Notes under the pieces: model-generated
Databases searched by the model: none
Told to the model about the DNA's origin: nothing
What the model saw: only the letters and a program-made list of their open reading frames with translations
In this document: positions 44,310-53,328 of the stretch, one piece after another
Numbering within the stretch: position 1 is the stretch's first letter
Layout: each line of letters starts with the position of its first letter
Source: Mesobacillus sp. S13
Lineage (GTDB): Bacteria; Bacillota; Bacilli; Bacillales; Cytobacillaceae
Assembly: GCF_020422885.1 (NCBI RefSeq)
Contig: NZ_CP084622.1
Span: forward strand, 1,507,001 to 1,571,000
Length of the DNA stretch: 64,000 nucleotides
Direction: 5' to 3'
Translations under genes and position numbers: made by a program

Positions 44310-45533
44310 ATGAGTGAAATTACAGCGACTTACATAGTCCATGACGCCAAACATAACCCGCAGAAAAAAGCAGAGGGAATCGCGCTCGGCTTGACAGTGG
44401 GATCCTGGACTGACCTGCCGGAACTGGACCAAAAACAATTAAGAAAACATAAGGGAAGAGTGGTTTCTGTAGAAGGCTCGAGCCTGGACCATAATTCAGA
44501 AACAGTGGCAACAATCAAAATCGCCTATCCTGCCCTCAATTTTTCACCAGACCTGCCAGCCATTTTGACAACTGTTTTTGGAAAACTCTCGCTTGATGGC
44601 AAAGTGAAACTTGTCGATCTCGAATTTGGTGAAGAGTTAAAGAAACACTTCCCGGGTCCTCGCTTCGGAATTGAAGGAATCAGGAGGAAGCTTGGTGTCT
44701 ATGACCGTCCATTGCTTATGAGCATCTTCAAAGGTGTCATCGGACGTGATATGGATTTTCTGCTAAAACAGCTTAAAGAACAAAGCCTTGGAGGAGTTGA
44801 CCTGATCAAGGACGATGAAATCCTGTTTGAAAACGAGCTTACACCTATTGAAAAGAGGGTCACTCTTGGGAAAGAGGTCCTTGAGCAAGTCTATGAAACT
44901 ACAGGGCACAGGACCTTATATGCGGCCAATCTGACAGGAAGAACTTCACAGTTGAAGGACAAAGCAAGAAAAGCGGCTGAACTTGGAGCCGATGCACTGC
45001 TGTTCAATGTGTTCGCCTATGGCTTGGATGTTTTGCAGGAACTAAGGGAAGATGATGAAATCAGCATCCCAATCATGGCTCACCCAGCGGTAAGCGGTGC
45101 GCTGACATCGGCCGATGAATATGGCTTTTCCCATTCCTTGCTTTTAGGAAAATTACTCCGCTATGCCGGAGCAGACTTCTCGCTTTTCCCGTCACCATAT
45201 GGAAGTGTGGCACTTGAAAAGCAGCAGGCGATATCAATTGCTGAGGCACTGACTGCTGAGGATCAATACGAAAGGACCTTCCCGGTTCCATCAGCAGGCA
45301 TACATCCTGGAATGGTGCCGCTATTAGTTAAAGATTTCGGAGTTGATTCAATCATAAATGCAGGCGGAGGCGTCCATGGTCATCCTGGTGGAGCACAGGG
45401 TGGAGGCAAGGCTTTCAGGCAGGCGATTGAAACCGTACTCCAGAGAAAAAGCCTTGAAGAAGGGTCACTGGAGCATGATGAATTGAAAACAGCTATACGC
45501 CTGTGGGGCTCATCAGAGGCGGTGGCAAAGTGA
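44310..45533 (+). CDS. mtnW: 2,3-diketo-5-methylthiopentyl-1-phosphate enolase (RuBisCO-like protein)
   Basis: This 407-aa RuBisCO-like protein enolises 2,3-diketo-5-methylthiopentyl-1-phosphate in methionine salvage. Family stretches include [51 protein letters not shown] and the C-terminal [20 protein letters not shown] 44310 follows GAAGGGA. The gene overlaps mtnX by 4 bp and is controlled by the SAM riboswitch. Size and order (W-X-B-D) match B. subtilis. Confidence 0.95.
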   Translation: MSEITATYIVHDAKHNPQKKAEGIALGLTVGSWTDLPELDQKQLRKHKGRVVSVEGSSLDHNSETVATIKIAYPALNFSPDLPAILTTVFGKLSLDGKVKLVDLEFGEELKKHFPGPRFGIEGIRRKLGVYDRPLLMSIFKGVIGRDMDFLLKQLKEQSLGGVDLIKDDEILFENELTPIEKRVTLGKEVLEQVYETTGHRTLYAANLTGRTSQLKDKARKAAELGADALLFNVFAYGLDVLQELREDDEISIPIMAHPAVSGALTSADEYGFSHSLLLGKLLRYAGADFSLFPSPYGSVALEKQQAISIAEALTAEDQYERTFPVPSAGIHPGMVPLLVKDFGVDSIINAGGGVHGHPGGAQGGGKAFRQAIETVLQRKSLEEGSLEHDELKTAIRLWGSSEAVAK

Positions 45534-46192
45534 GTCAGCCAGTAATATTTTGCGACTTTGACGGAACAGTAACAGAAAAGGACAATATCATAGCCATCAT
45601 GAATGAATTCGGTTCGGATGGCTGGGATGAAATAAAAGAAGCAGTGCTGGGCCGCAGGATTTCGATCAGGGAGGGAGTCGGGAAAATGTTTTCTCTCCTA
45701 CCTGTTTCGAAGAAGGAAGAAATCATTCAGTTTGCTGTACAGAACGCCAGGATCCGCCCGGGATTTCAAGAGTTTCTTGATTATGCACATGAGGAAGGTA
45801 TACCTGTTTATATCGTCAGCGGAGGGATTGATTTTTTCATAGAACCTATCATTCAAAAATTCGGACCGCTCGCTGGAGTGTATTGCAATAGTTCGGATTT
45901 TACAGGAAGTACGATAAAAATAGAATGGCCAAACAGCTGCGATGATCAATGTTCAAATGATTGCGGCTGCTGTAAACCATCCATCATGAGAAAGCTGGAA
46001 AAAAGGAGCGCATATAAAATAGTCATCGGTGACTCCGTAACAGATTTGGAAGCTGCAAAACAAGCCGACCTTGTGCTTGCCAGAGACTATTTAAAGGATA
46101 AATGCGAAGAATGGGAGATTGAACATAGACCATTCGAAACGTTTTATGACTGTATAGATGCACTTAAAACTGAGACAGGGGTGAGAGGATGA
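45530..46192 (+). CDS. mtnX: 2-hydroxy-3-keto-5-methylthiopentenyl-1-phosphate phosphatase
   Basis: The 220-aa HAD-superfamily phosphatase has the nucleophile motif [11 protein letters not shown] (Asp9/Asp11) and the later motif [14 protein letters not shown]. An insert with a [13 protein letters not shown] cysteine cluster is present. It removes phosphate from the enol product of MtnW. The start is GTG 45530, overlapping the mtnW stop by 4 bp (GTGA), in place of an upstream start inside mtnW. Confidence 0.93.
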   Translation: MSQPVIFCDFDGTVTEKDNIIAIMNEFGSDGWDEIKEAVLGRRISIREGVGKMFSLLPVSKKEEIIQFAVQNARIRPGFQEFLDYAHEEGIPVYIVSGGIDFFIEPIIQKFGPLAGVYCNSSDFTGSTIKIEWPNSCDDQCSNDCGCCKPSIMRKLEKRSAYKIVIGDSVTDLEAAKQADLVLARDYLKDKCEEWEIEHRPFETFYDCIDALKTETGVRG

Positions 46193-46824
46193 GCTCATTA
46201 GAAAGTAAGTGGGAAGAACTGGCCGACGTAAAGGCAGAACTGGCAGATCGTGATTGGTTCATGGGAACGAGCGGCAACCTGGCAATCAAAATGAACAGCG
46301 ACCCGGTGCAATTCCTTGTAACGGCGAGCGGGAAAGATAAGCGGAAACGGACAGATGAGGACTTTTTGCTTGTTGACCAATTCGGCCGTCCGGTTGAAGA
46401 AACATATTTAAAGCCATCTGCTGAGACACTGCTCCATGTTGAGGTATACAAAAAGACAAACGCTGGCTGCAGCCTTCATGTCCATACCATCGATAATAAT
46501 GTCATCTCTGAGGTCTATGGAGACAGAGGCGAGGTGCAATTCCAGGGGCAGGAACTGATTAAGGCATTTAATATCTGGGAGGAAGATGCTGTTCTAAAGA
46601 TTCCTATTATTCCGAATTATGCACATATACCAACCTTGGCCAAAGCATTTTCAGAGCATGTTAAAGGAGATACAGGCGCTGTTTTGATCCGTAACCATGG
46701 GATTACTGTGTGGGGCAGGAATGCATTTGAAGCAAAGAAAATTCTTGAGGCTACCGAATTTTTATTCCGCTACCAGTTAAGGCTGCTCGAACACAAGCCA
46801 TTCCAATTGTTCAAGGTCGTTTAA
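46189..46824 (+). CDS. mtnB: Methylthioribulose-1-phosphate dehydratase
   Basis: This 211-aa class II aldolase-fold protein has the metal-binding His pair in [11 protein letters not shown] and a later [18 protein letters not shown] near the N-terminus is also family-typical. It dehydrates 5-methylthioribulose-1-phosphate. The stop of mtnX and start of mtnB overlap by 4 bp (ATGA). It precedes mtnD by 45 bp. Confidence 0.95.
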   Translation: MSSLESKWEELADVKAELADRDWFMGTSGNLAIKMNSDPVQFLVTASGKDKRKRTDEDFLLVDQFGRPVEETYLKPSAETLLHVEVYKKTNAGCSLHVHTIDNNVISEVYGDRGEVQFQGQELIKAFNIWEEDAVLKIPIIPNYAHIPTLAKAFSEHVKGDTGAVLIRNHGITVWGRNAFEAKKILEATEFLFRYQLRLLEHKPFQLFKVV

Positions 46825-46869
46825 GGAATCATTTAGCAAATATACCATTAAACTAAGGGAGAGATTCAC

Positions 46870-47403
46870 ATGGCATTTATCGTAAAGCAAAACACACAGG
46901 AAAGAATACTTGATGAACAGCAGGTCGAAGCATTTCTGAACGAGCAGGAAGTCATCTATGAAAAATGGGAAATCAATAAATTGCCTGCAAATCTTCAAGA
47001 AAAATTCTTGTTAACAGATGAAGAAAAACAGGAAATCCTTGAAGCTTTCAGTGAGGAGATTAAAGATATCTCTGAACGCAGAGGCTACAAAGCTCAAGAC
47101 GTCATTTCGCTTTCCGGCAATACACCGAATCTTGATCAGCTTTTGGCGAATTTCAAGCAGGAACACCACCATACAGATGATGAGGTAAGATTCATTGTCA
47201 GCGGCCATGGAGTATTTGTTATTCAGGGTAAGGACGGAGAATTTTTTGAAGTGTTCCTGAATCCAGGAGACTTGATCTCAGTTCCTGAAAATACACGTCA
47301 TTACTTTACGCTTCAGGATGATCGCCAGGTGGTTGCAGTTAGAATTTTCGTTACAACTGAAGGCTGGGTTCCTATTTACGAAGAGGAAAAAGTCAGCCAG
47401 TAA
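46870..47403 (+). CDS. mtnD: Acireductone dioxygenase
   Basis: This 177-aa cupin-fold enzyme has the metal ligands His99, His101 and Glu105 (HHHTDDEVRF) and His144 (NTRHYFTL). With iron it yields 2-oxo-4-methylthiobutanoate and formate; with nickel it diverts to CO and methylthiopropionate. It is the last gene of the mtnWXBD operon, preceded by GGGAGAG. mtnK and mtnA, needed upstream in the pathway, are not in this window. Confidence 0.95.
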   Translation: MAFIVKQNTQERILDEQQVEAFLNEQEVIYEKWEINKLPANLQEKFLLTDEEKQEILEAFSEEIKDISERRGYKAQDVISLSGNTPNLDQLLANFKQEHHHTDDEVRFIVSGHGVFVIQGKDGEFFEVFLNPGDLISVPENTRHYFTLQDDRQVVAVRIFVTTEGWVPIYEEEKVSQ

Positions 47404-47560
47404 TCAAGGTGAAGGGCAAATTTTGTCGAAGAAAATTTTTTCATCCGTGAATATTGTCTTATTTTGCGAATCTATTTACATTCATCTAGGCATTTGCCAT
47501 AATTCTTCAAGTAATCTATTTATTTTATTAAGCAATTAAAGTAGTAGAGGAGATATAGAA

Positions 47561-47806
47561 GTGTATCATTCGCAAAATGCTTTGTTGAAGGAAATCAATC
47601 GTGTAAGGGAATTGATGGTGGCTTCTGCACTTGAAACAGGATATACAAGTGCTGAGACAATCCGCCGGAGCCAGGAGCTCGACACTCTGATTTATGAATA
47701 TCAATCATTATGCAGGGAGACAGAATTGCAAAGGCAAAGAACTAAAATTCTTTTCAGACAAATGATCCTGCTTACAAAAAAACAATATATTTTATCGCAT
47801 GCGTGA
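47561..47806 (+). CDS. Spo0E-family aspartyl-phosphate phosphatase
   Basis: The 81-aa helical-hairpin protein has the family signature SxxLD at 37-41 (SQELDTLIYEYQ). Such proteins dephosphorylate Spo0A-P and set the threshold for sporulation. The start is GTG 47561 after GAGGAG, eight bases away. It is longer than minimal members, with a basic C-terminal tail. Which kinase or regulator it opposes here cannot be told. Confidence 0.9.
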   Translation: MYHSQNALLKEINRVRELMVASALETGYTSAETIRRSQELDTLIYEYQSLCRETELQRQRTKILFRQMILLTKKQYILSHA

Positions 47807-47830
47807 TAACATTCAGACATATGGAAACAA

Positions 47831-47863
47831 TTAGCCACTGCCAGTAAATGGGCAGTGGCTAAT
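47831..47863 (+). terminator. Rho-independent terminator
   Basis: TTAGCCACTGCC pairs with GGCAGTGGCTAA around a short loop; the T run is interrupted. Confidence 0.8.
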
Positions 47864-48000
47864 GTTATTTTATAAGCAAATTAATGAGATAAAAGGCAAA
47901 GAATAAACGGTATGATGGAGAACGAAGAAACTGCTAATGATTTTAGTACTTGAGAAAAAATGTAACAATTTGCTCAAATTTTCACGATAAAATATCTTTG

Positions 48001-48016
48001 TGTGATTTTTATCATA
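48001..48016 (+). promoter_or_regulatory. FNR-like site, distal to fixA
   Basis: TGTGATTTTTATCATA matches TGTGA-N6-TCACA with one changed base. It is about 500 bp from fixA, so it would require a long leader. Chance occurrence in AT-rich DNA is possible. Confidence 0.35.
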
Positions 48017-48454
48017 TTTTTATATGTTTATTTTATATATTTTTAACATAGATAGCTTCTTATCATCAGTCTGCTAACACACCTCACCATGTCACTTAAC
48101 TTTCAATCACTTTTTACATTGGACTTGCTTCAGTTCGTGAAGTTTAAACCTCATTATTCACAAAACAATCTCAACTATGTTATCTACTTTTTTAATTGTT
48201 GGTACTATGCATGTAATACGATTCATATATCGTACTACATAGCATTTTATTTATATAAGGCTGTGTGAACAGTTTTTTACTGGATTGACCATTAAATTAT
48301 GTCACATAAGTCTTTATTATGGCTATTTTCATCCTGCTTCATTTCTGCAAGGGCATTGCCATTTGGTGAGGAGGTTTTTCTTTGTATCAAAAGCTTCTCC
48401 AATAATATATTTCCTTCATTTAAAGAATACGAAGTTGTTTCGAAAATAGCTGAA

Positions 48455-48468
48455 AGTAAACGCTTACA
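48455..48468 (+). promoter_or_regulatory. CcpA cre box before fixA
   Basis: AGTAAACGCTTACA matches the cre consensus at 13 of 14 positions (the first T is A). It lies about 40 bp upstream of the start codon, consistent with glucose repression of the fix operon. Confidence 0.7.
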
Positions 48469-48507
48469 AATTAATAGTTTTACATTTTCAGGAGGGGGAA
48501 AGAGAGT

Positions 48508-49335
48508 ATGCACATTGTCGTATGTGTCAAGCAAGTGCCCGATACGAAGATCATCAAAATCAATCCTAAGACCAATACTCTGGACAGGCGAAGCGCACCA
48601 GCCATTTTGAATCCTTATGATGCTCACGCTGTACAGGAAGCTGTGAAAATCAGGAATAAAACAGGAGGAAGTATTTCAGTACTTTCTATGGGACCGCCAC
48701 AGGCAGTATCTGTCATAAAAAAAAGTGTGGAAATTGGCGCAGACCGTGGATACCTCATTTCAGACAGAGCTTTCGCGGGAGCTGATACCCTTGCGACTAG
48801 TTATGCGCTCTCCAAGGCGCTTGAAAAAATATCGAAGGATCATCCCATAGACCTGGTCATTTGCGGCAAGCATGCGATTGATGGAGATACAGGACAAGTA
48901 GGACCTGGTATTGCGCGACGCCTTGATATTCCCCCGATCACGAACGTGATTGAAGTTTCAAAGGTTAATAAGGAAGAAAAATATGTCCATATCAAGCGCA
49001 AGCAAATCGATGGATACGAGGTCTTACAATCGCAGCTTCCTTGTTTGCTGACTGTTGAAAAAGAGATTAATGACATAGAGTATGCACCACTTCCAAACAT
49101 GATCAATGCAGCAAGATATGAGCCGGTCATCTGGTCTGTGAATGATCTTGAAGATGTTGACAAGACCCAGTTGGGATTAAAAGGATCGCCAACGATTGTC
49201 GGCAAGATGTTCAGTCCACCTAAGCTAGAAGGCGGGAAAAGGATTGAAGGAGATGCCGATGCCCAAGTAGAGCAGCTAATGGGAATCCTGATGGAAAGAA
49301 AAGATTTATTGAAATTAAATGCAGCCAACTCTTGA
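48508..49335 (+). CDS. fixA: Electron transfer flavoprotein beta subunit, FixA type
   Basis: This 275-aa ETF-beta family protein (VCVKQVPDTK, LNPYDAHAVQEAV, GKHAIDGDTGQVGP) binds AMP or FAD with FixB. The full set of four genes, fixA-fixB-fixC-fixX, marks it as the bifurcating (group G2) ETF type. That complex couples NADH oxidation to reduction of both quinone and ferredoxin. AGGAGGGGG precedes the ATG. A cre box overlaps the promoter region. Confidence 0.93.
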   Translation: MHIVVCVKQVPDTKIIKINPKTNTLDRRSAPAILNPYDAHAVQEAVKIRNKTGGSISVLSMGPPQAVSVIKKSVEIGADRGYLISDRAFAGADTLATSYALSKALEKISKDHPIDLVICGKHAIDGDTGQVGPGIARRLDIPPITNVIEVSKVNKEEKYVHIKRKQIDGYEVLQSQLPCLLTVEKEINDIEYAPLPNMINAARYEPVIWSVNDLEDVDKTQLGLKGSPTIVGKMFSPPKLEGGKRIEGDADAQVEQLMGILMERKDLLKLNAANS

Positions 49336-49361
49336 TTGTAGTTAAAAGGGGGAATAGCAGA

Positions 49362-50387
49362 ATGGAAGAAAACCAGGGAGTCTGGGTATTCATTGAAGTA
49401 AATGATGGGAAAATCGAAGGAGTTTCACTGGAATTGCTTGGTGCAGGAAGGAAGCTTGCCGACAAACTGGAAGTGCCGCTGTCCGGGGTTATGCTTGGGC
49501 AAGGTGTCATGCCTTTAGCAAATGAAGTGATCTATGCTGGTGCAGACCAAGTATATGTCGTTGACCATCCGGTCCTGAAGGATTATCGGACTGAGTCCTA
49601 TATGAAGGGTGTCTGCACCCTCGCTGAAAAATATAAGCCTGAAATCTTCCTTTATGGAGCCACTCCAAATGGAAAAGACCTGGCGAGTGCAGTTGCAACG
49701 GATTTAAGTACTGGTTTGACCGCGGATACAACGATGCTTGATGTCGATATTGAGAAAAGGCTGCTTGAAGCGAGCCGTCCTGCATTTGGCGGAAATATCA
49801 TGGCAACCATTCTTTGTAAAAAACACAGGCCGCAAATGGCTACAGTCCGCCCTAAGGTAATGAAAGCCCTCGAAACGGATGAAGGCAGGAAGGGAGTCAT
49901 CATCGAAGAGGAGTTGGAACTTAGGGAAGAAGATATGCGCACAAAGGTGCTTAAAATTGTGAAGGACGTAACAAAAAAGGCAAGCCTGGCAGAAGCCCAT
50001 GTCATCGTCGCTGGCGGAAAAGGTTTGGGCGATATCCAGGGATTCCAGCTTATTCATGAGTTAGCAGAAGTGATTGGAGCAAGTGTAGGCGGCACAAGGG
50101 ATGTTGTTGAAGCAGGCTGGCTGAAGCATGAGCAGCAAATAGGCCAGACTGGCGAGACGGTTACGCCGAAAATCTATTTTGCCATCGGAATTTCAGGGGC
50201 AATCCAGCATGTCGAAGGAATGAAGAACTCTGAGCTGATCATTGCCATAAACAAGGATCCGAACGCTCCGATTTTCGATGTAGCCACATATGGCATTGTT
50301 GGTGACGCATTGGAAATTGTACCGAAACTAATCAAGCAGTTCAAAGAGCTCAGCAAAGAGAAGGGCGGGGAAATGAGCTATGTCTGA
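49362..50387 (+). CDS. fixB: Electron transfer flavoprotein alpha subunit, FixB type
   Basis: This 341-aa ETF-alpha protein has an N-terminal nucleotide-binding-like half and a C-terminal FAD-binding domain (GGKGLGDIQGFQLIHELAEVIGASVGGTRDVVEAGW, QIGQTGETVTPKIYFAIGISGAIQH). The start at 49362 is preceded by AGGGGGAA; the frame opens 10 codons earlier. It overlaps fixC by 8 bp. In FixABCX the bifurcating FAD is in FixA/B. Confidence 0.94.
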   Translation: MEENQGVWVFIEVNDGKIEGVSLELLGAGRKLADKLEVPLSGVMLGQGVMPLANEVIYAGADQVYVVDHPVLKDYRTESYMKGVCTLAEKYKPEIFLYGATPNGKDLASAVATDLSTGLTADTTMLDVDIEKRLLEASRPAFGGNIMATILCKKHRPQMATVRPKVMKALETDEGRKGVIIEEELELREEDMRTKVLKIVKDVTKKASLAEAHVIVAGGKGLGDIQGFQLIHELAEVIGASVGGTRDVVEAGWLKHEQQIGQTGETVTPKIYFAIGISGAIQHVEGMKNSELIIAINKDPNAPIFDVATYGIVGDALEIVPKLIKQFKELSKEKGGEMSYV

Positions 50388-51675
50388 AAAATTTGATGTA
50401 ATCGTCGTAGGAGCCGGCCCTGCTGGAACTTCATGTGCCTACAACTGTGCCAAAAATGGCCTGAAAGTATTGCTGATTGAACGTGGTGAATACCCAGGTT
50501 CAAAGAACGTTATGGGTGGGGTTCTTTATCGGAAACAGATGGAAGACATTATTCCGGAATTTTGGAAGGAAGCGCCACTGGAGCGGCCTGTTGTTGAGCA
50601 GCGCTTCTGGATGATGGATAAAGAATCGGTTGTCCAGTTTGGCTACAAAGGTCTTGAATGGGCGGTTGAACCATATAATAACTTTACAGTACTGCGTGCC
50701 CAATTTGACCAATGGTTCGCAAAGAAAGCGGTCGAACAGGGTGCCTTGTTGATTAATGAAACAGTTGTCACAGAATGTATTGTAGAAAATGGCAAGGTAA
50801 TAGGCGTGCGCACCGACCGCCCTGATGGAGAAGCGTATGCGGATGTTGTCGTGCTCGCAGACGGTGTAAACTCCCTGCTATCCAAGCAGCTTGGCTTCCA
50901 CAGAGAATTCCGTCCTGATGAAGTGGCACTGACGGTTATGGAAGTCATCAATCTTCCAAAGGACAAAATCAATGAACGCTTCAATCTTGAAGGAAATCAT
51001 GGAACGACAATTGAGATATTCGGTGATTCAACGCAAGGCAATCTTGGTACTGCCTTCCTTTATACAAACAAAGAAAGTTTGAACATCGGGGTAGGCACTA
51101 CACTCTCAAGCATGATCAAAGCCAAATTGAAGCCATATGAGCTGCTTGATTACCTGAAGAAACATCCAATGGTCCGCCCGTATCTGGAGGGAGGGGAATC
51201 AGCAGAATACCTGGCCCACTTGATACCTGAGGGAGGATTCAATTCCGTGCCAAGGGTTGCGGGGAACGGTGTGCTTGTAGTCGGGGATGCCGCCCAGCTC
51301 GTCAACGCCATTCACCGTGAAGGGTCAAACATGGCGATGGCTTCAGGCCAAATGGCTGCAGAAGCGATCGTTGAAGCCAAAAAGGATGGCGATTTCAGCG
51401 AGAGCAGCTTGAATCGCTATAAAGAAGCGTTATTCGGAAGCTTCATCATTAAGGACCTTGAAAAATATAAGGATGCAGCACATACCTTTGAGACATACCC
51501 GCAGTATTTCAAGGAATATCTGCCGATGATGAACAAGGCAATGAGCAAGTTTTTCACTGTTGATGGAACACCAAAGAAAGAAAAACAAAAGGAAATCATG
51601 CGCAGCGTGACGGCTGAAAAAGGAACCTTTAAGGTTATGCAAGACATCTATCGTGCCTGGAAGGCGGTGAAATAA
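50380..51675 (+). CDS. fixC: FixC flavoprotein dehydrogenase (ETF:quinone oxidoreductase-like)
   Basis: This 431-aa FAD-dependent monooxygenase-fold protein has the Rossmann GxGxxG near residue 11 (VIVVGAGPAGTSCAYNCA). A conserved NGVLVVGDAAQLVNAIHREGSNMAMASG motif follows, then a hydrophobic membrane-interacting region. It carries electrons from FixAB to menaquinone. It overlaps fixB and directly abuts fixX (TAATG). The length matches FixC. Confidence 0.93.
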   Translation: MSEKFDVIVVGAGPAGTSCAYNCAKNGLKVLLIERGEYPGSKNVMGGVLYRKQMEDIIPEFWKEAPLERPVVEQRFWMMDKESVVQFGYKGLEWAVEPYNNFTVLRAQFDQWFAKKAVEQGALLINETVVTECIVENGKVIGVRTDRPDGEAYADVVVLADGVNSLLSKQLGFHREFRPDEVALTVMEVINLPKDKINERFNLEGNHGTTIEIFGDSTQGNLGTAFLYTNKESLNIGVGTTLSSMIKAKLKPYELLDYLKKHPMVRPYLEGGESAEYLAHLIPEGGFNSVPRVAGNGVLVVGDAAQLVNAIHREGSNMAMASGQMAAEAIVEAKKDGDFSESSLNRYKEALFGSFIIKDLEKYKDAAHTFETYPQYFKEYLPMMNKAMSKFFTVDGTPKKEKQKEIMRSVTAEKGTFKVMQDIYRAWKAVK

Positions 51676-51959
51676 TGTCAACGACAAACATCGAGGAAAA
51701 ACAATTTCTTTTAAGGTTTAAGTGTGACACAAAATCGCATCTTACAGTTTTGGACCATGACGTCTGCATGACACAATGTCCTGACAAGCTTTGTACCGTT
51801 TTCTGTCCTGCTGAGGTGTATAAGTGGGAAGGGAAAAGGATGCAGGTAGGCTATGAGGGCTGCCATGAATGCGGTAGCTGCCGGATCGGATGCCCTTACC
51901 AGAATATAAAATGGGAATATCCAAAAGGCGGCCACGGCATTGTATTCAGGCTTGCTTAA
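51675..51959 (+). CDS. fixX: FixX ferredoxin-like protein
   Basis: This 94-aa protein has a cysteine-rich ferredoxin-like core, CPDKLCTVFCP and CHECGSCRIGCPYQNIKWEYP. It normally forms the low-potential acceptor domain with FixC. It overlaps the fixC stop by one base (TAATG). With it, the four-gene set is complete. A terminator at 51972-52007 ends the operon. Confidence 0.92.
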   Translation: MSTTNIEEKQFLLRFKCDTKSHLTVLDHDVCMTQCPDKLCTVFCPAEVYKWEGKRMQVGYEGCHECGSCRIGCPYQNIKWEYPKGGHGIVFRLA

Positions 51960-51971
51960 TAGTTAATTAGA

Positions 51972-52007
51972 AGAGACTGGCGGACAAATAATTCGCCAGT
52001 CTCTTTA
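51972..52007 (+). terminator. Rho-independent terminator after fixX
   Basis: AGAGACTGGCG pairs with CGCCAGTCTCT around a 12-nt loop, then TT. The gap to 52198 shows no further feature. Confidence 0.85.
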
Positions 52008-52197
52008 CTATTTTATACAAGCAAAAAAATGAGTACAAAGGTGTTGACTGTTAGTGGGAAGATGGTTTGTAAAAGTGATGGGATTTACTTTACAAGTTAG
52101 TCGTACCAATTGTTTCTATATTCATCATATGTAAGTTAATTCACAAGTGGGTTCAAAAAAAGGTGTAGCTTTTTAAAAGAGGGGATAAAAGAGGGGG

Positions 52198-52533
52198 TTA
52201 ACTGATTTTTTCTTGCTGGCGCATTGTGTGAAGCTGATCACTGAGGATTTCTTTTTCTATGTTCCTCGCTGCCTCCATAGCATCATCAAAAGTGTCAAAC
52301 AGTGCTGATGCATAAACTGGCTTGCCGGCATCATAGATTCCTGATGAATCTGATTTGTATATCGTTACATTCCAATTGAAGTATTCACTGTCTTCTTTTT
52401 GGTGCCCTTGAAGCCCAATCAATAAATGGGTATGCAGCAGGTCAGCCTGGGTGTCGATAAAAGCCTTCTTATCGCTAAGCCCTGCTTGCACAAGTGACTT
52501 TTGATAAAAATCGCGGTACAAAGTATTCTGCAA
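52198..52533 (-). CDS. Hypothetical protein, 111 aa
   Basis: This small soluble protein is mixed alpha/beta (LLHTHLLIGLQGHQ, NWNVTIYKSDSSG, YASALFDTFDDAMEAARNIEKEI). It has no recognised motif or membrane segment. The ribosome binding site on the minus strand (AAAGGAG) is well placed. It is monocistronic, beside the hemerythrin gene in the opposite orientation. Its upstream region of about 220 bp is shared with the FNR-controlled promoter, but only the hemerythrin gene is positioned to be controlled by it. Confidence 0.7.
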   Translation of the reverse strand: MQNTLYRDFYQKSLVQAGLSDKKAFIDTQADLLHTHLLIGLQGHQKEDSEYFNWNVTIYKSDSSGIYDAGKPVYASALFDTFDDAMEAARNIEKEILSDQLHTMRQQEKIS

Positions 52534-52673
52534 GGTAAGATCACTCCTTTTACTTTTAGCTATAACTTTATTATATGTAAGGAGTTATAATATTTGAAGG
52601 AGAATTGTTAAAATTTTTAGAAATTTTAACAAAGTGTCATTTTTCCTTCACAATTTCTTGAATAAATCCAAAT

Positions 52674-52689
52674 TGTGATGCCTATCACA
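52674..52689 (+). promoter_or_regulatory. Perfect FNR box
   Basis: TGTGATGCCTATCACA is TGTGA-N6-TCACA with no mismatch and near-perfect symmetry. The -10 TATAAT at 52711-52716 predicts a start near 52723, so the box centre is about 41.5 bp upstream, the class II activator position. Confidence 0.85.
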
Positions 52690-52710
52690 ACCTCTAATAC
52701 GAATGCTTTC

Positions 52711-52716
52711 TATAAT
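52711..52716 (+). promoter_or_regulatory. -10 box of the hemerythrin gene promoter
   Basis: Consensus TATAAT, placed 22 bp after the FNR box. No good -35 is present, as expected for an activated promoter. Confidence 0.7.
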
Positions 52717-52752
52717 TAAAATATACCATATATTATAGGAGGCCGATTTAAG

Positions 52753-53280
52753 ATGACAGGATGTTTGAGTGGTATTAACCAGGATTCAAGTTTTACATTA
52801 AGTGCTGGTCTTCAACAATTAAAAAATGAGCATCCGCCACTATTAGAGATGCTTTCAAACCTTTTGGATCTTTCACAGAAAATTGAAGAAGGGGAGCAAA
52901 TGGAAGAAAACTTCTCGAGGCTGAGGGAGATGGTCATTGAGTTCCTTGCGGAGCTGGAGCCGCATTCAGAGAGAGAGGAAGGCGTATTGTTTGAGATGAT
53001 GGCAGCCTATATTGGAAGAGAAATGGGACCGATTGCCGTCATGGAATATGAGCATGATCAGGCAAAGCGCTTTATCGGGACCTTCCTTCATAATACAAAG
53101 GATGGCACCATTGGTTTTTCAAATGAGAAGATGATTGAAAATGCCCAGATGATAAAAAATGCAAATTACACTTTGGTGAGCCATTTTGCTAAAGAGGAAA
53201 GCATTCTTTTCCCGATGGCGGAGAATATGTTCAGCGAGGAAGAAAAACAGGAATTGGCTGAACGCATTAAGGTGATATAA
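52753..53280 (+). CDS. Hemerythrin-like iron protein
   Basis: This 175-aa four-helix protein has metal-ligand candidates in KNEHPPLLEML, ELEPHSEREEGVLF, MEYEHDQAKRF and VSHFAKEESILFPMAE, the pattern of the HHE cation-binding (hemerythrin/YtfE-like) family. A short N-terminal segment holds a Cys (MTGCLSG). Such proteins bind O2 or NO, or repair iron centres. The upstream FNR box predicts anaerobic or nitrosative induction. A terminator follows. Confidence 0.88.
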   Translation: MTGCLSGINQDSSFTLSAGLQQLKNEHPPLLEMLSNLLDLSQKIEEGEQMEENFSRLREMVIEFLAELEPHSEREEGVLFEMMAAYIGREMGPIAVMEYEHDQAKRFIGTFLHNTKDGTIGFSNEKMIENAQMIKNANYTLVSHFAKEESILFPMAENMFSEEEKQELAERIKVI

Positions 53281-53286
53281 AGATTG

Positions 53287-53321
53287 AAAAGGGTGAAGCA
53301 GCCAATGCTTCACCCTTTTTA
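53287..53321. terminator. Bidirectional rho-independent terminator
   Basis: AAAAGGGTGAAGC pairs with GCTTCACCCTTTT around a short loop between convergent genes. Confidence 0.92.
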
Positions 53322-53328
53322 AATCTTT

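Larger units (their letters stand above)
47864..48507 (+). other. Gene-free AT-rich leader region before fixA
   Basis: About 640 bp without a supported gene. It holds an FNR-like half-palindrome at 48001-48016, several TATAAT-like boxes (for example 48034-48045), a short TTATG/CATAA dyad near 48297-48309, and a cre box at 48455-48468. Possible roles are a long 5' leader or multiple promoters. No conserved riboswitch class is recognised. Confidence 0.5.
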
